26,527 nucleotides of DNA, taken from positions 17,929 to 44,455 of the forward strand of contig NVVT01000005.1 in assembly GCA_002733465.1 (NCBI GenBank). The letters run 5' to 3'. This document shows, one piece after another, positions 8,131-16,307 of the stretch. The position numbers and the translations under genes were made by a program. Every line of letters begins with the position of its first letter. Within the stretch, counting starts at the first letter, position 1. The notes under the pieces are model-generated. The model had not been told where the DNA came from and made no database searches. It saw only the letters and a list, made by a program, of their open reading frames with translations. The DNA comes from Kangiella sp. GTDB taxonomy: Bacteria > Pseudomonadota > Gammaproteobacteria > Enterobacterales > Kangiellaceae.

Positions 8131-8241
8131 AAACTAAACCTTCATAAATACTTTTAAATAAAACACTTCAAATTAATCAATTTTCGAAAACCCGATATTA
8201 CAACCCCAATACGACAAAACCAGATACGGAGAAATCTGTTG

Positions 8242-9075
8242 CTACAAATTCATCTCGGCAAATGGTCTCTTTTTAACCACGTGGTCGATTTCCATTAAAC
8301 TGGTTAAAAGTGATTCCATATCTTTCATCGGCCAAGAGTTTGGACCATCACTTTTTGCTTCAGCTGGATTAGGATGTGTTTCGATAAATAAACCTGAAAT
8401 ACCGGCAGCCATAGCTGCTCTTGCTAATACAGGAACATATTCACGTTGACCTCCAGATGTAGCTCCTTGCCCACCTGGTAGTTGAACTGAGTGAGTTGCA
8501 TCAAACACAACCGGCGCTTGAGTTTCTCTCATTACCGCCAAACTTCGCATATCAGAAACTAAGTTATTATAGCCAAAAGATGCTCCTCGTTCGCATACCA
8601 TAATATTTTCATTTCCGGTTGCTCGCGCTTTATTAACAACATGAGTCATATCCCACGGTGCTAAAAATTGTCCTTTTTTTATATTTACCGGAATGCCGGG
8701 CTTACAAACATTCTGAATAAAGTTAGTCTGGCGACATAAAAAAGCAGGTGTTTGCATCACGTTTACCACGCTAGCCACTTCATCAAAAGGCGTATCTTCA
8801 TGCACATCCGTTAAAACCGGTACTCCAATTTCATTTTTAACTTTTTCTAAAATTCGCAGGCCTTTTTCTAAACCAGGACCTCTAAAGCTATCATGTGAGG
8901 AGCGATTCGCTTTATCAAAAGAAGACTTATAGATAAAATTAATATTTAGTTTGGCGGTCACTTCTTTTAAAAAACCAGCGGTTTCCATTGCTAGTTCCTC
9001 ACTTTCTATCACACAAGGTCCAGCGATTAAGAAGAAAGGTTGATCAATACCTACTTTAAAACCACAAATTTCCAT
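8242..9075 (-). CDS. kdsA: 3-deoxy-8-phosphooctulonate synthase (KDO-8-phosphate synthase)
   Basis: Condenses phosphoenolpyruvate and arabinose 5-phosphate to KDO-8-phosphate for lipopolysaccharide inner-core synthesis, so the organism makes LPS. The 277 residues have the family length, with FLIAGPCVIESEELAM, YKSSFDKANRSS, PVLTDVHE, PAFLCRQTNF, NIKKGQFLAPWDM, MVCERGASFGYNNLV and GLFIETHPNPAEAKSDGPN. An Asn occupies the position after NIKKGQ…NKARATGNEN as in metal-independent forms, but I did not align this rigorously. Its start is three bases from the pyrG stop, so pyrG and kdsA are clearly co-transcribed. Confidence 0.98.
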   Translation of the reverse strand: MEICGFKVGIDQPFFLIAGPCVIESEELAMETAGFLKEVTAKLNINFIYKSSFDKANRSSHDSFRGPGLEKGLRILEKVKNEIGVPVLTDVHEDTPFDEVASVVNVMQTPAFLCRQTNFIQNVCKPGIPVNIKKGQFLAPWDMTHVVNKARATGNENIMVCERGASFGYNNLVSDMRSLAVMRETQAPVVFDATHSVQLPGGQGATSGGQREYVPVLARAAMAAGISGLFIETHPNPAEAKSDGPNSWPMKDMESLLTSLMEIDHVVKKRPFAEMNL

Positions 9076-9077
9076 TT

Positions 9078-10712
9078 TTATTCCTCTTCTTTTGTTTTAA
9101 ATGTTTTTGCAGCTGCAACAAACGACGTAAATAGCGGATGTCCATCTCTTGGTGTTGAGGTGAATTCCGGATGGAATTGAACACCAATAAACCAAGGGTG
9201 ATCAGCTAGCTCGACTGTTTCCACTAAATTATTCAAGCTGGATCGTCCTGAAATCATCAATCCTTTCTTTTCCATTTGCTCTACATAGTTTTCATTCACT
9301 TCATATCGGTGTCTATGTCGCTCATTAATCTCTTTGCTTGCGTAAATTTTGCTTAACTTAGAGTCTTTATTTAAAAAAGCAGGTTGTGCACCTAAACGCA
9401 TGGTTCCACCAAAATCAGAATCCTTACTGCGCTGTTCAACTTTACCGTCTTTATCAATCCACTCAGTGATTAAACCGACAACAGGGTGTTTAGTTTCTGA
9501 ACAAAATTCACTACTGTGAGCTCCTGTCAAACTAGCACAATTTCTTGCAAATTCGATCACAGCAACCTGCATGCCCAAACAAATACCTAAATAAGGAACC
9601 TTATTTGTCCGCGCATATTCTACTGCAAGAATTTTACCTTCTACCCCTCTTTCACCAAATCCACCCGGCACTAGAATAGCGTGAGCATTATCTAAGAGGC
9701 CAACACCTTTTTGCTGAATATCTTGGGCATCAATAAAATCTATATTCACCGTTAATCGGTTTTGCAAACCAGCATGCTTAAGTGATTCAATTAATGACTT
9801 ATAAGCTTCGGTGAGATCCATGTATTTACCAACCATTGCAATGTTGACATAGCCACTCGGGTTCGCTTCCGCATAGAGTACTTGTTCCCACTCAGAGAGG
9901 TCGACTTCTTGTTCAGGTAATTTAAATCTTTCTGCAACCAGCTTTTCTAAACCTTGTGCATTCAGTATGGCTGGGATTTTATAAATACTGTCTACATCTT
10001 TTAGTGAAATAACGGCTTTGTCGTCTACATTAGTAAATAGCGCGATCTTCGCTCTTTCGGCCGCGGGTATATCGCGATCGGAGCGACAAATAAGAATATC
10101 CGGTTGAATGCCTATCGAACGTAGTTCCTTTACCGAGTGTTGGGTGGGCTTAGTTTTTAATTCTCCGGCGACAGCAATATAAGGTAATAATGTTAAATGC
10201 ATAAACAAAGCATTTTCACGACCAAGCTCATAGGCTAGCTGTCTAATGGCTTCTAAAAACGGCAAAGATTCTATATCACCAACAGTACCGCCGATTTCTA
10301 CAAGTGCTATATCAGCTCCGTTAGCCCCTTTGATTATTTTTGATTTAATTTCATCGGTAATATGAGGAATGACTTGTACTGTAGCGCCTAAATACTCACC
10401 TTTACGCTCTTTTCGTAGAACATCTGCGTAGACTCTACCCGTAGTAAAGTTATTTGATTGTTTCATTTTGGTTCGAATAAAGCGTTCGTAATGACCTAAA
10501 TCAAGATCAGTTTCTGCACCATCTTCGGTTACAAACACTTCCCCATGCTGGAATGGGCTCATGGTTCCTGGATCAACATTAATATAGGGATCTAGTTTTA
10601 ATAAGGTAGTTTTTAAACCTCTAGATTCTAAAAGCGCGGCCAATGAGCCAGCTGCAATCCCCTTCCCTAAAGAAGAAACTACGCCGCCCGTAACAAAAAT
10701 AAACTTAGTCAT
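9078..10712 (-). CDS. pyrG: CTP synthase
   Basis: Makes CTP from UTP, ATP and glutamine. The 544 residues match E. coli (545). The synthetase domain (1 to about 265) starts MTKFIFVTGGVVSSLGKGIAAGS and contains KLDPYINVDPGTMSPFQHGEVFVTEDGAETDLDLGHYERF. The glutamine amidotransferase domain (about 290–540) has the oxyanion strand VPGGFGERG, nucleophile segment YLGICLGMQVAVIEFAR, and the His/Glu end GVQFHPEFTSTP. It is the first gene of the pyrG–kdsA–eno run. The preceding 290-bp gap probably carries its promoter. Confidence 0.99.
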   Translation of the reverse strand: MTKFIFVTGGVVSSLGKGIAAGSLAALLESRGLKTTLLKLDPYINVDPGTMSPFQHGEVFVTEDGAETDLDLGHYERFIRTKMKQSNNFTTGRVYADVLRKERKGEYLGATVQVIPHITDEIKSKIIKGANGADIALVEIGGTVGDIESLPFLEAIRQLAYELGRENALFMHLTLLPYIAVAGELKTKPTQHSVKELRSIGIQPDILICRSDRDIPAAERAKIALFTNVDDKAVISLKDVDSIYKIPAILNAQGLEKLVAERFKLPEQEVDLSEWEQVLYAEANPSGYVNIAMVGKYMDLTEAYKSLIESLKHAGLQNRLTVNIDFIDAQDIQQKGVGLLDNAHAILVPGGFGERGVEGKILAVEYARTNKVPYLGICLGMQVAVIEFARNCASLTGAHSSEFCSETKHPVVGLITEWIDKDGKVEQRSKDSDFGGTMRLGAQPAFLNKDSKLSKIYASKEINERHRHRYEVNENYVEQMEKKGLMISGRSSLNNLVETVELADHPWFIGVQFHPEFTSTPRDGHPLFTSFVAAAKTFKTKEEE

Positions 10713-10893
10713 GCAAAATCGCCAAAATAATGGTTAATAATTTATATTCAAAAAACATCTCAATAGATCAGACAACCTAAACAATTTAGATAATCTAGTT
10801 AAATCAGATACTTGAAGCGGAAAGTGAGGGATATCGAGCTTGTTGCTAAGCCGTCGATATTGTCTGCAAAACTTACCACTAGGACGGGAAAGT

Positions 10894-10913
10894 ATTCTAT
10901 CAAAAAATAGAAT
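10894..10913. repeat. Perfect 7-bp inverted repeat (hairpin) upstream of pyrG
   Basis: ATTCTAT, loop CAAAAA, ATAGAAT pair perfectly. On the minus strand the loop reads TTTTTG. It could be an RNA hairpin in the cysS tail or pyrG leader, or a protein-binding palindrome. There is no T-run after the stem, so it is not a typical terminator. Confidence 0.4.
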
Positions 10914-10931
10914 GTTAAGCACTAGAAAACT

Positions 10932-10956
10932 AGCGAAAAAAGAATCGTTTTCCGCT
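10932..10956 (-). terminator. Possible cysS terminator hairpin
   Basis: On the minus strand AGCGGAAAA, loop of about six, TTTTTCGCT form a stem of about nine pairs with one G·T, about 47 bp after the cysS stop. No clean T-run follows the stem, so termination is uncertain. Confidence 0.3.
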
Positions 10957-11002
10957 AAATCCATTTATTGGAAATGCTTTTTGTTTACAAATAAGTGTTA
11001 GG

Positions 11003-12394
11003 TTATCCCCTGCGCCAAGTCGTTTTACCATTCTTGTCCTCAAGGATAATATTCATTTCAACAAACTTATCTCGAATTTCATCAGCTTTAGTCCAATTTT
11101 TATCTTCTCTGGCTTGGTTTCGCTCAATAATCAAGGCTTCAATCTTCTCGTTATCCTGTTCTTCATTACCTACCGCTTGAGTCAAAAATGTTTGAGGATC
11201 TTGTTGAACTATACCAATGATTTCACCCAATCCAACTAAAACAGAAGCCAGCTTAAGCGCTTCAGTCGGTTCATTATCCTTACTTCGATTAATAGCTTTA
11301 GCAACATCAAATAGAACAGCAATCGCTTCTGGTGTATTAAAGTCATCATCCATCGCCGTTTCAAAACGTTTAACATAATCTGAAGAACGATCCATTTCAG
11401 GCAAATTAGCCAAATCCAAATCACTTAAAGCTACATAAAAACGTTCTAAACCAGAATTGGCGGATTTTAGATTGTCTTCGGAATAATTTAATTGACTACG
11501 ATAATGGCTAGATAATAAGAAATACCGCACTGTTTCTGCCCGAAACTTAGAAAGCACATCTTTAATAGTAAAAAAATTACCTAAAGACTTAGACATTTTT
11601 TCTCGATCTACTTGCATCATACCTGTGTGGATCCAAGTATTAGCGAAACAACATTCGTTAGCTGCCTCCGATTGAGCTATTTCATTTTCGTGATGAGGAA
11701 ATTGAAGGTCAGACCCTCCTCCATGAATGTCAAATTGATTACCTAGTATCTTTTTAGTCATAGCTGAACACTCTATGTGCCATCCTGGACGACCATCTCC
11801 CCATGGCGATGACCATTTCGGCTCGTCGGGTTTTGCCATTTTCCAAAGCACAAAGTCCATGCTGTTTTTCTTATCCGTTGCTACTTCGACTCTTTCACCG
11901 GCCTGCAATTGTTCGATATTTTGTTTACTCAGTTTGCCATAGTCTTTACACACAGGCACATGATAATAAACATCACCATTTGTTCCCTGATAAGCAAAAT
12001 TCTTTTCAATTAATGCCTCAATCATCTCAATAATTTCATCAATCGATTCAGTCGCTTTGGGTTCTATATCTGGCGGAAGCATGCCCAAAGATGCAAAATC
12101 GTCATGCATGATCTTAGTAAATCGTTCGGCTAGTTCAGTACTCGATTCGCCATTTTTATTGGCTCGCGCGATAATCTTGTCATCAATATCAGTAATATTT
12201 CTAACATAGGTTAAGTCATAGCCTTTGTATCGGAGATAGCGAGCAATAACATCAAAAGAGATGAAAGTTCTGCCATGTCCAATATGGCAATGATCGTAAA
12301 TGGTGATACCACACACATACATACTCACTTTTCCGGATACCATCGGTTTAAACTCTCGTTTACTTTGAGTAAGTGTGTCGTAAATTTTTAACAT
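11003..12394 (-). CDS. cysS: Cysteinyl-tRNA synthetase
   Basis: Class I synthetase that charges tRNA-Cys. The 463 residues have the family length. The zinc and ATP site VCGITIYDHCHIGHGRTF contains Cys28 and the HIGH box at 37–40. RNITDIDDKIIARA, WGDGRPGWHIECSAM, IHGGGSDLQFPHHENEIAQSEA and the KMSKSLGNF loop are all present. CGITIY replaces the commoner CGPTVY. It is transcribed divergently from ppiB across 153 bp, a frequent pairing in gammaproteobacteria. An AGGGA ribosome site lies about 12 bases before the ATG, and a TATAAT box is at 12432–12437. Confidence 0.98.
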   Translation of the reverse strand: MLKIYDTLTQSKREFKPMVSGKVSMYVCGITIYDHCHIGHGRTFISFDVIARYLRYKGYDLTYVRNITDIDDKIIARANKNGESSTELAERFTKIMHDDFASLGMLPPDIEPKATESIDEIIEMIEALIEKNFAYQGTNGDVYYHVPVCKDYGKLSKQNIEQLQAGERVEVATDKKNSMDFVLWKMAKPDEPKWSSPWGDGRPGWHIECSAMTKKILGNQFDIHGGGSDLQFPHHENEIAQSEAANECCFANTWIHTGMMQVDREKMSKSLGNFFTIKDVLSKFRAETVRYFLLSSHYRSQLNYSEDNLKSANSGLERFYVALSDLDLANLPEMDRSSDYVKRFETAMDDDFNTPEAIAVLFDVAKAINRSKDNEPTEALKLASVLVGLGEIIGIVQQDPQTFLTQAVGNEEQDNEKIEALIIERNQAREDKNWTKADEIRDKFVEMNIILEDKNGKTTWRRG

Positions 12395-12431
12395 GTGCGT
12401 GTGGATCCCTATAATTTAATAATCTGGCTGT

Positions 12432-12437
12432 ATTATA
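12432..12437 (-). promoter_or_regulatory. Possible -10 box of cysS
   Basis: TATAAT on the minus strand, about 38 bp before the cysS start. No good -35 box is seen at the expected distance, so this rests on the -10 match alone. Confidence 0.3.
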
Positions 12438-12446
12438 TAAAGCTTA

Positions 12447-12475
12447 TTCACAATTCGCACCCATCTTTTTAATAT
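12447..12475 (+). promoter_or_regulatory. Candidate sigma-70 promoter for ppiB–lpxH
   Basis: TTCACA at 12447–12452 and TAATAT at 12470–12475 are separated by 17 bp, about 72 bp before the ppiB start, in the divergent gap with cysS. The fit to consensus is moderate. Confidence 0.4.
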
Positions 12476-12547
12476 AAAATGAAGATGAAGCTGATAAATT
12501 CATGTAAAATCGCGTCAATATTTAAAATCAAATGCAAAGGCTAAAAA

Positions 12548-13042
12548 ATGGTTACATTACACACTAATTTTGGTGACATAAAAATCAAATTAAATGAAGA
12601 AAAAGCGCCTAATACCGTCAAAAACTTCCTTCAATATGCTGAATCAGGTCACTATGCAGGAACTGTTTTTCACAGAGTAATTGAAAGCTTCATGGTTCAA
12701 GGTGGTGGTTTTGATAACGATATGAATCAAAAAGCGGTATCTGACTCGATAAAATGCGAATCTAATAATGGTTTATCAAATAAGACAGGCACCGTCGCTA
12801 TGGCTAGAACCAGCGATCCTCATTCAGCTACGGCTCAATTTTTCATCAATACTAAAGACAATGATTTCTTAGATTTCAGTGCAGAAACTACCCAAGGTTG
12901 GGGTTATTGTGTATTCGGCGAAGTGGTTGAAGGTATGGCTGTTGTGAATCAAATTAAACAAGTTGAAACTGGATATGTTGCGGGAATGCAAGATGTTCCG
13001 ACTGAAGCGGTAACGATTAATAAAGTCACTGTCGAAGATTAG
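12548..13042 (+). CDS. ppiB: Peptidyl-prolyl cis-trans isomerase B (cytoplasmic cyclophilin)
   Basis: Catalyses proline isomerisation during protein folding. The 164 residues form one cyclophilin domain without a signal peptide, hence the cytoplasmic PpiB type rather than periplasmic PpiA. Seen: HTNFGDIKIKLNEEKAPNTVKNFLQY, the active-site FHRVIESFMVQGGGFD, the MARTSDPHSATAQFFIN segment, and FGEVVEGMAVVNQI. lpxH starts 30 bp after its stop, so they probably form an operon. The cysS/ppiB–lpxH divergent layout is common in gammaproteobacteria. Confidence 0.97.
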   Translation: MVTLHTNFGDIKIKLNEEKAPNTVKNFLQYAESGHYAGTVFHRVIESFMVQGGGFDNDMNQKAVSDSIKCESNNGLSNKTGTVAMARTSDPHSATAQFFINTKDNDFLDFSAETTQGWGYCVFGEVVEGMAVVNQIKQVETGYVAGMQDVPTEAVTINKVTVED

Positions 13043-13072
13043 CTTAAACCCCGATATAGAATCTCTCTTTAG

Positions 13073-13819
13073 ATGTCAATCATCCACATTATATCCGATC
13101 TTCATTTGAGTCAGGACAGAGCCGATTTGACGGCTCTGTTTACCCAATATATGAATGATTTTGCAACCAAAAGCGAAAAACTTTATGTCTTAGGCGATCT
13201 CTTTGAGGTCTGGATTGGTGATGATTGTTTGGCAAACGATATCAATGACGAAGATTCCACGTTCTACCAGAACGTTATCAGTCAATTTAAAAACTACTCC
13301 GACAATATTGGTGAACTGTTCTTTATGCACGGTAATCGAGATTTTTTAATCGGAGAGATGTTTGAAAAAGCGACTGGTGGAAAAATATTACCCGAGCCTT
13401 TCTTTTTTTATCATAACGACAAACAAACTGCATTGATGCACGGTGATAGCTTGTGTACCGATGATAAAGAATATCAGGAATTTAGGGCCATGGTAAGAAA
13501 TCAGGTTTGGCAAAAAGAATTCTTATCGCTACCTAAAGAAAAACGAATTGAAATTGCTACGGGTTTAAGGGAACAAAGCAAAGATGCTCAAAAAGAAAAA
13601 ACATCTGAAATAATGGATGTCAATCAAGATAGTGTGATTGAATTTATTAGAGAAAATAATGTTGATCAGTTAATTCATGGACATACCCATCGGCAAGATA
13701 CTCACCATTATGAAATAGGCAAAAATAAAATGACTCGGCATGTTCTTGCTGATTGGGGAAATCAGGGGTTTTACCTTGAGCTGAATGATTGTAAAATAAT
13801 CACCAATTACTTTCCTTAG
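13073..13819 (+). CDS. lpxH: UDP-2,3-diacylglucosamine diphosphatase LpxH
   Basis: Hydrolyses UDP-2,3-diacylglucosamine to lipid X and UMP on the inner face of the inner membrane, the fourth step of lipid A synthesis. It is a calcineurin-like metallophosphatase: SDLHLS (Asp9, His11), LGDLFEVWIGDD (Asp42), HGNRDFLIG (Asn88, Arg89, Asp90), LMHGDSLCTDD (His123), and HGHTHRQ (His202, His204). These correspond to the metal ligands of the E. coli enzyme. At 248 residues it is a few longer than usual. With kdsA it shows a complete LPS pathway is expected in this genome. Confidence 0.96.
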   Translation: MSIIHIISDLHLSQDRADLTALFTQYMNDFATKSEKLYVLGDLFEVWIGDDCLANDINDEDSTFYQNVISQFKNYSDNIGELFFMHGNRDFLIGEMFEKATGGKILPEPFFFYHNDKQTALMHGDSLCTDDKEYQEFRAMVRNQVWQKEFLSLPKEKRIEIATGLREQSKDAQKEKTSEIMDVNQDSVIEFIRENNVDQLIHGHTHRQDTHHYEIGKNKMTRHVLADWGNQGFYLELNDCKIITNYFP

Positions 13820-13935
13820 ATGAGAGTTCGAAATAGAAAATATCGCTTTTCACCTATAGCTTTTACTCAATTATAGAACGATCAAAATTCGTAAAACCTC
13901 TACATATTAAAATATAAAAATAGGAATACAATAAA

Positions 13936-14649
13936 ATGTTAAAAGATTATAGAAACTATTTAGTCGTAATAATAGTGCTTGCATTGAGCGCATGTACGAG
14001 CGTTAAAACTAATAAGTTAACTTTAGATGAAGCTAGTAATTTAAAAGGAAAAACGGTCGCATATACAAAATATATAAAACCACCGAGTTTTGTAGCATTA
14101 ACCGCTGCAAATGTTCAGTTTGGTTTGATCGGTCACGCTACAGCAGTTTCAAGCGGAAATTCTATGATAAGAAACAATAATATTGAAGACCCTGCCGAAC
14201 ATATCGCAAAATCACTGGCTAATACATTAAGTGAAAAACACAATGTAAAAGTGGTTCTTACCGATAAAACTATTGGCAAGAAAAAGAAAATGAAGAAAAT
14301 GAAGAATATCATTAGTCTTTATAGTGATTATGACTACATATTAGATGTTCGCACTAAAAGCTGGGGATCCGTTTATTACCTTTCAGATTGGAATAATTAT
14401 ATTGTAATGTACGATGTTCATGCTAGATTAATAGAACAAAAAAGTAAAAATGTTATTTTTGAACATTATTGCTCAAACAAACCAGAATTCGAAAATCCTG
14501 ATGATGCTCCAACTTATAAAGAACTAGAACAAGGCGTTAGGTTAAAAGAAGAGTTGCAAAAATCTGTTTCTTTTTGTATTGAAGAAATTAAAAAAGAAAC
14601 AAATCTCTTAGTTGACGAAAAAACAGCTATAACCAATTCAGAAAAATAA
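13936..14649 (+). CDS. Unrecognised lipoprotein
   Basis: A 237-residue protein with a lipoprotein signal: a hydrophobic stretch VVIIVLALSAC with lipobox Cys20. The mature part begins TSVKTNKL and has no domain I recognise. It contains a small Gly/Ala region (LIGHATAVSSGNSM, about 65–80), then a basic patch KKKKMKKMKN (about 115–125), and a tail rich in Lys and Glu. SWGSVYYLSDWNNYIVMYDVHARLIEQKSKNVIFEH (about 140–175) resembles the beta-strand pattern of small periplasmic lipoproteins. An AGGAAT ribosome site precedes the start by about 11 bases. It is monocistronic, ends in a strong terminator, and is convergent with the lipoprotein gene at 14781. Confidence 0.8.
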   Translation: MLKDYRNYLVVIIVLALSACTSVKTNKLTLDEASNLKGKTVAYTKYIKPPSFVALTAANVQFGLIGHATAVSSGNSMIRNNNIEDPAEHIAKSLANTLSEKHNVKVVLTDKTIGKKKKMKKMKNIISLYSDYDYILDVRTKSWGSVYYLSDWNNYIVMYDVHARLIEQKSKNVIFEHYCSNKPEFENPDDAPTYKELEQGVRLKEELQKSVSFCIEEIKKETNLLVDEKTAITNSEK

Positions 14650-14683
14650 TAAAAATCAAACCATTTGAAACTTTATAAAATTT

Positions 14684-14718
14684 AAACAGGCTTAGTAATG
14701 TGACTGAGTCTGTTTTTT
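14684..14718. terminator. Strong bidirectional terminator between convergent lipoprotein genes
   Basis: AAACAGGCTTAGT, loop AATGTG, ACTGAGTCTGTTT form a 13-bp stem with two G·T pairs, followed on the plus strand by a T-run at 14713–14718. On the minus strand the stem is followed by TTTAAATTTT. It lies 35 bp after the stop of the plus-strand gene and 63 bp after the end of the minus-strand gene. Confidence 0.8.
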
Positions 14719-14780
14719 CGTACTAAAGAATTAATACCTAGTATTCACATATTAAAATAGATGAATTAAAAGTTTTAAAT

Positions 14781-15350
14781 TTATTTCCCTACCCCAAGTT
14801 TCACCAAATCTTCTGGCTCTAACAATCGGTTAATACAATCTCGAAAAACCTCGCTTTCAGAGTCATAAAAGAAATTATAAATATCGGTGTCGTATTGAAG
14901 CCCTACTTCTACTCGCCCGACAAAATTAAAATCTTCTCCATCTTTAATAAACTCAAAAATTTCCTTTGACTCTTCATCGGTGAATAAAAATGCAGGTCCC
15001 CAAAGTTGAAGCTGTCCTTCAACATGTGAAGCAATATATTTAGGTCTATACACTTTTCCATTAATGATTACTTTTTGTACGCTACCAACATCAAGATCAA
15101 TATGGGATGGACCATTAATTAAAATCCGTACAGATGGATTTTCGTCCATATACTGTAAAGTTGAAATTACACGAAAATATCCAACATACTGTCGACCAAT
15201 AACGCCACCAGCAAAGGGGAAACTCATTGCACAGTAATCGTTACTTTGAATAAACGAATATTCTGGAAAATCACCACATGAACTTAAACCAAAGATGGTT
15301 AGCAAGGAAAAACTAATGGCTCTAATTTTCTTTTTCAATTTATTAGTCAT
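14781..15350 (-). CDS. Unrecognised lipoprotein
   Basis: A 189-residue protein with a basic N-terminus (MTNKLKKKIR), a hydrophobic segment, and lipobox GLSSC (Cys25), so probably an exported lipoprotein. After GDFPEYSF the mature part has two more Cys: one in NDYCAMSFPFAGGVIGRQYVGYFRV near residue 39 and one in FRDCINRLLEPEDL near residue 172. These could form a disulfide. The rest looks like a beta-rich fold (RILINGPSHIDLDVGSVQKVIINGKVYRPKYI). I recognise no family. It follows rluB by 63 bp and could be the last gene of that transcript, or have its own promoter. Confidence 0.78.
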   Translation of the reverse strand: MTNKLKKKIRAISFSLLTIFGLSSCGDFPEYSFIQSNDYCAMSFPFAGGVIGRQYVGYFRVISTLQYMDENPSVRILINGPSHIDLDVGSVQKVIINGKVYRPKYIASHVEGQLQLWGPAFLFTDEESKEIFEFIKDGEDFNFVGRVEVGLQYDTDIYNFFYDSESEVFRDCINRLLEPEDLVKLGVGK

Positions 15351-15413
15351 TTTTAATGCCTGTCTTCAAATCTGCTTTAACGTCTGTTCTCGTCCCTATA
15401 TGAGTATCAGCCT

Positions 15414-16307
15414 TCATCGTCTAGATACTTTTCTTGCTTTTAATCGTTTGTTACTTCTTTTATCGTGACTCTTATGTTGGCGAGTCATTTTTGAACCTCG
15501 ACTAGATGTCAGTCCCGTTATTTTTTCGAAGTCAGCTAATTCATCTCTGGTAAGCTCTCTCCAACGGCCACATTTTAATGCTCTTGGCAATTCAAATGGT
15601 CCGTATTGAATTCGATGTAATCTAGAAACTTGTACATCAAACGCCTCCCAAAGTCTTCTTACTTCTCGATTCCTTCCTTCTCGAAGGGTTACGTGATACC
15701 AATGGTTGCTTCGCTCACCACCAGCCACTTCAATTGATTCAAATCGCGCTAGCCCATCTTCTAATTCTACGCCATCTAAAAGCGCCTGAATCATTTCATC
15801 ATGGACTTGGCCTCGCACTCTCACTGCATATTTCCGCACAATTTCTAACGATGGATGCATTAATTTGTTTGCCATTTCTCCATCATTAGTAAAGAAAATT
15901 AAACCACTGGTATTAAAATCTAAACGTCCGACGCTTAACCATCGAGAGTTTCTTATTTTTGGCAAAGTATCAAAAATGGTAGGACGTCCTTCTGGATCTT
16001 TTCGAGTTGAAATTTCACCTTCCGGTTTATGGTAGGCAATCATCACTCGTTTAAAATCTTCCGGTTTAGTCATCCGTATCGGCTTGCCATCCACTCGAAT
16101 CGTATCGTTAATTGACGCACGGTCGCCAATGGTTGATATTTTCCCATTGACACTAACTCTTCCCGCTTGAATCCAGCGTTCAGACTCGCGCCTAGAAGCG
16201 ATCCCAGCAGTCGCCATTATTTTTTGTAGTTTATCGTCGACAATAATATCGTTTTGTACTTTTGTATTTTGCTCTATTGGATTTTTCATATTTATTCTAT
16301 TCGTCAT
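15414..16307 (-). CDS. rluB: 23S rRNA pseudouridine synthase RluB
   Basis: Forms pseudouridine 2605 in 23S rRNA (E. coli numbering). An S4 RNA-binding domain spans about residues 25–85 (KLQKIMATAGIASRRESERWIQAGRVSVNG). The RsuA/RluB-type catalytic domain carries SVGRLDFNTSGLIFFTNDG with catalytic Asp130, REGRNREVRRLWEAFDVQVSRLHRIQYGPFELP, and a strongly basic tail (272–297, rich in Lys, Arg and Ser). At 297 residues it is typical of RluB rather than the shorter RsuA. Its ATG directly follows the scpB stop (TAAATG), giving translational coupling. scpA–scpB–rluB is a conserved gammaproteobacterial order. Met7 is an alternative start. Confidence 0.95.
   Translation of the reverse strand: MTNRINMKNPIEQNTKVQNDIIVDDKLQKIMATAGIASRRESERWIQAGRVSVNGKISTIGDRASINDTIRVDGKPIRMTKPEDFKRVMIAYHKPEGEISTRKDPEGRPTIFDTLPKIRNSRWLSVGRLDFNTSGLIFFTNDGEMANKLMHPSLEIVRKYAVRVRGQVHDEMIQALLDGVELEDGLARFESIEVAGGERSNHWYHVTLREGRNREVRRLWEAFDVQVSRLHRIQYGPFELPRALKCGRWRELTRDELADFEKITGLTSSRGSKMTRQHKSHDKRSNKRLKARKVSRR

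Larger units (their letters stand above)
10713..11002 (-). other. Intergenic region between cysS and pyrG with two stem-loops
   Basis: This 290-bp gap holds two hairpins: one at 10932–10956 just after cysS and a perfect 7-bp stem at 10894–10913. A 76-codon open frame (10734–10964) exists here, but it lacks a ribosome site and recognisable protein features, so I leave it out. The region most likely holds the end of the cysS transcript and the pyrG promoter and leader. Confidence 0.4.

Noticed and set aside
8131..8241. Possible terminator between kdsA and eno (CAGAT…ATCTG)
   Set aside because: Only a 5-bp stem with a weak T-run. Not enough to call, and the genes are normally co-expressed.
10734..10964. 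76-codon open frame between cysS and pyrG
   Set aside because: No ribosome site, no recognisable domain, and it runs across two hairpins. More likely leader or terminator sequence.
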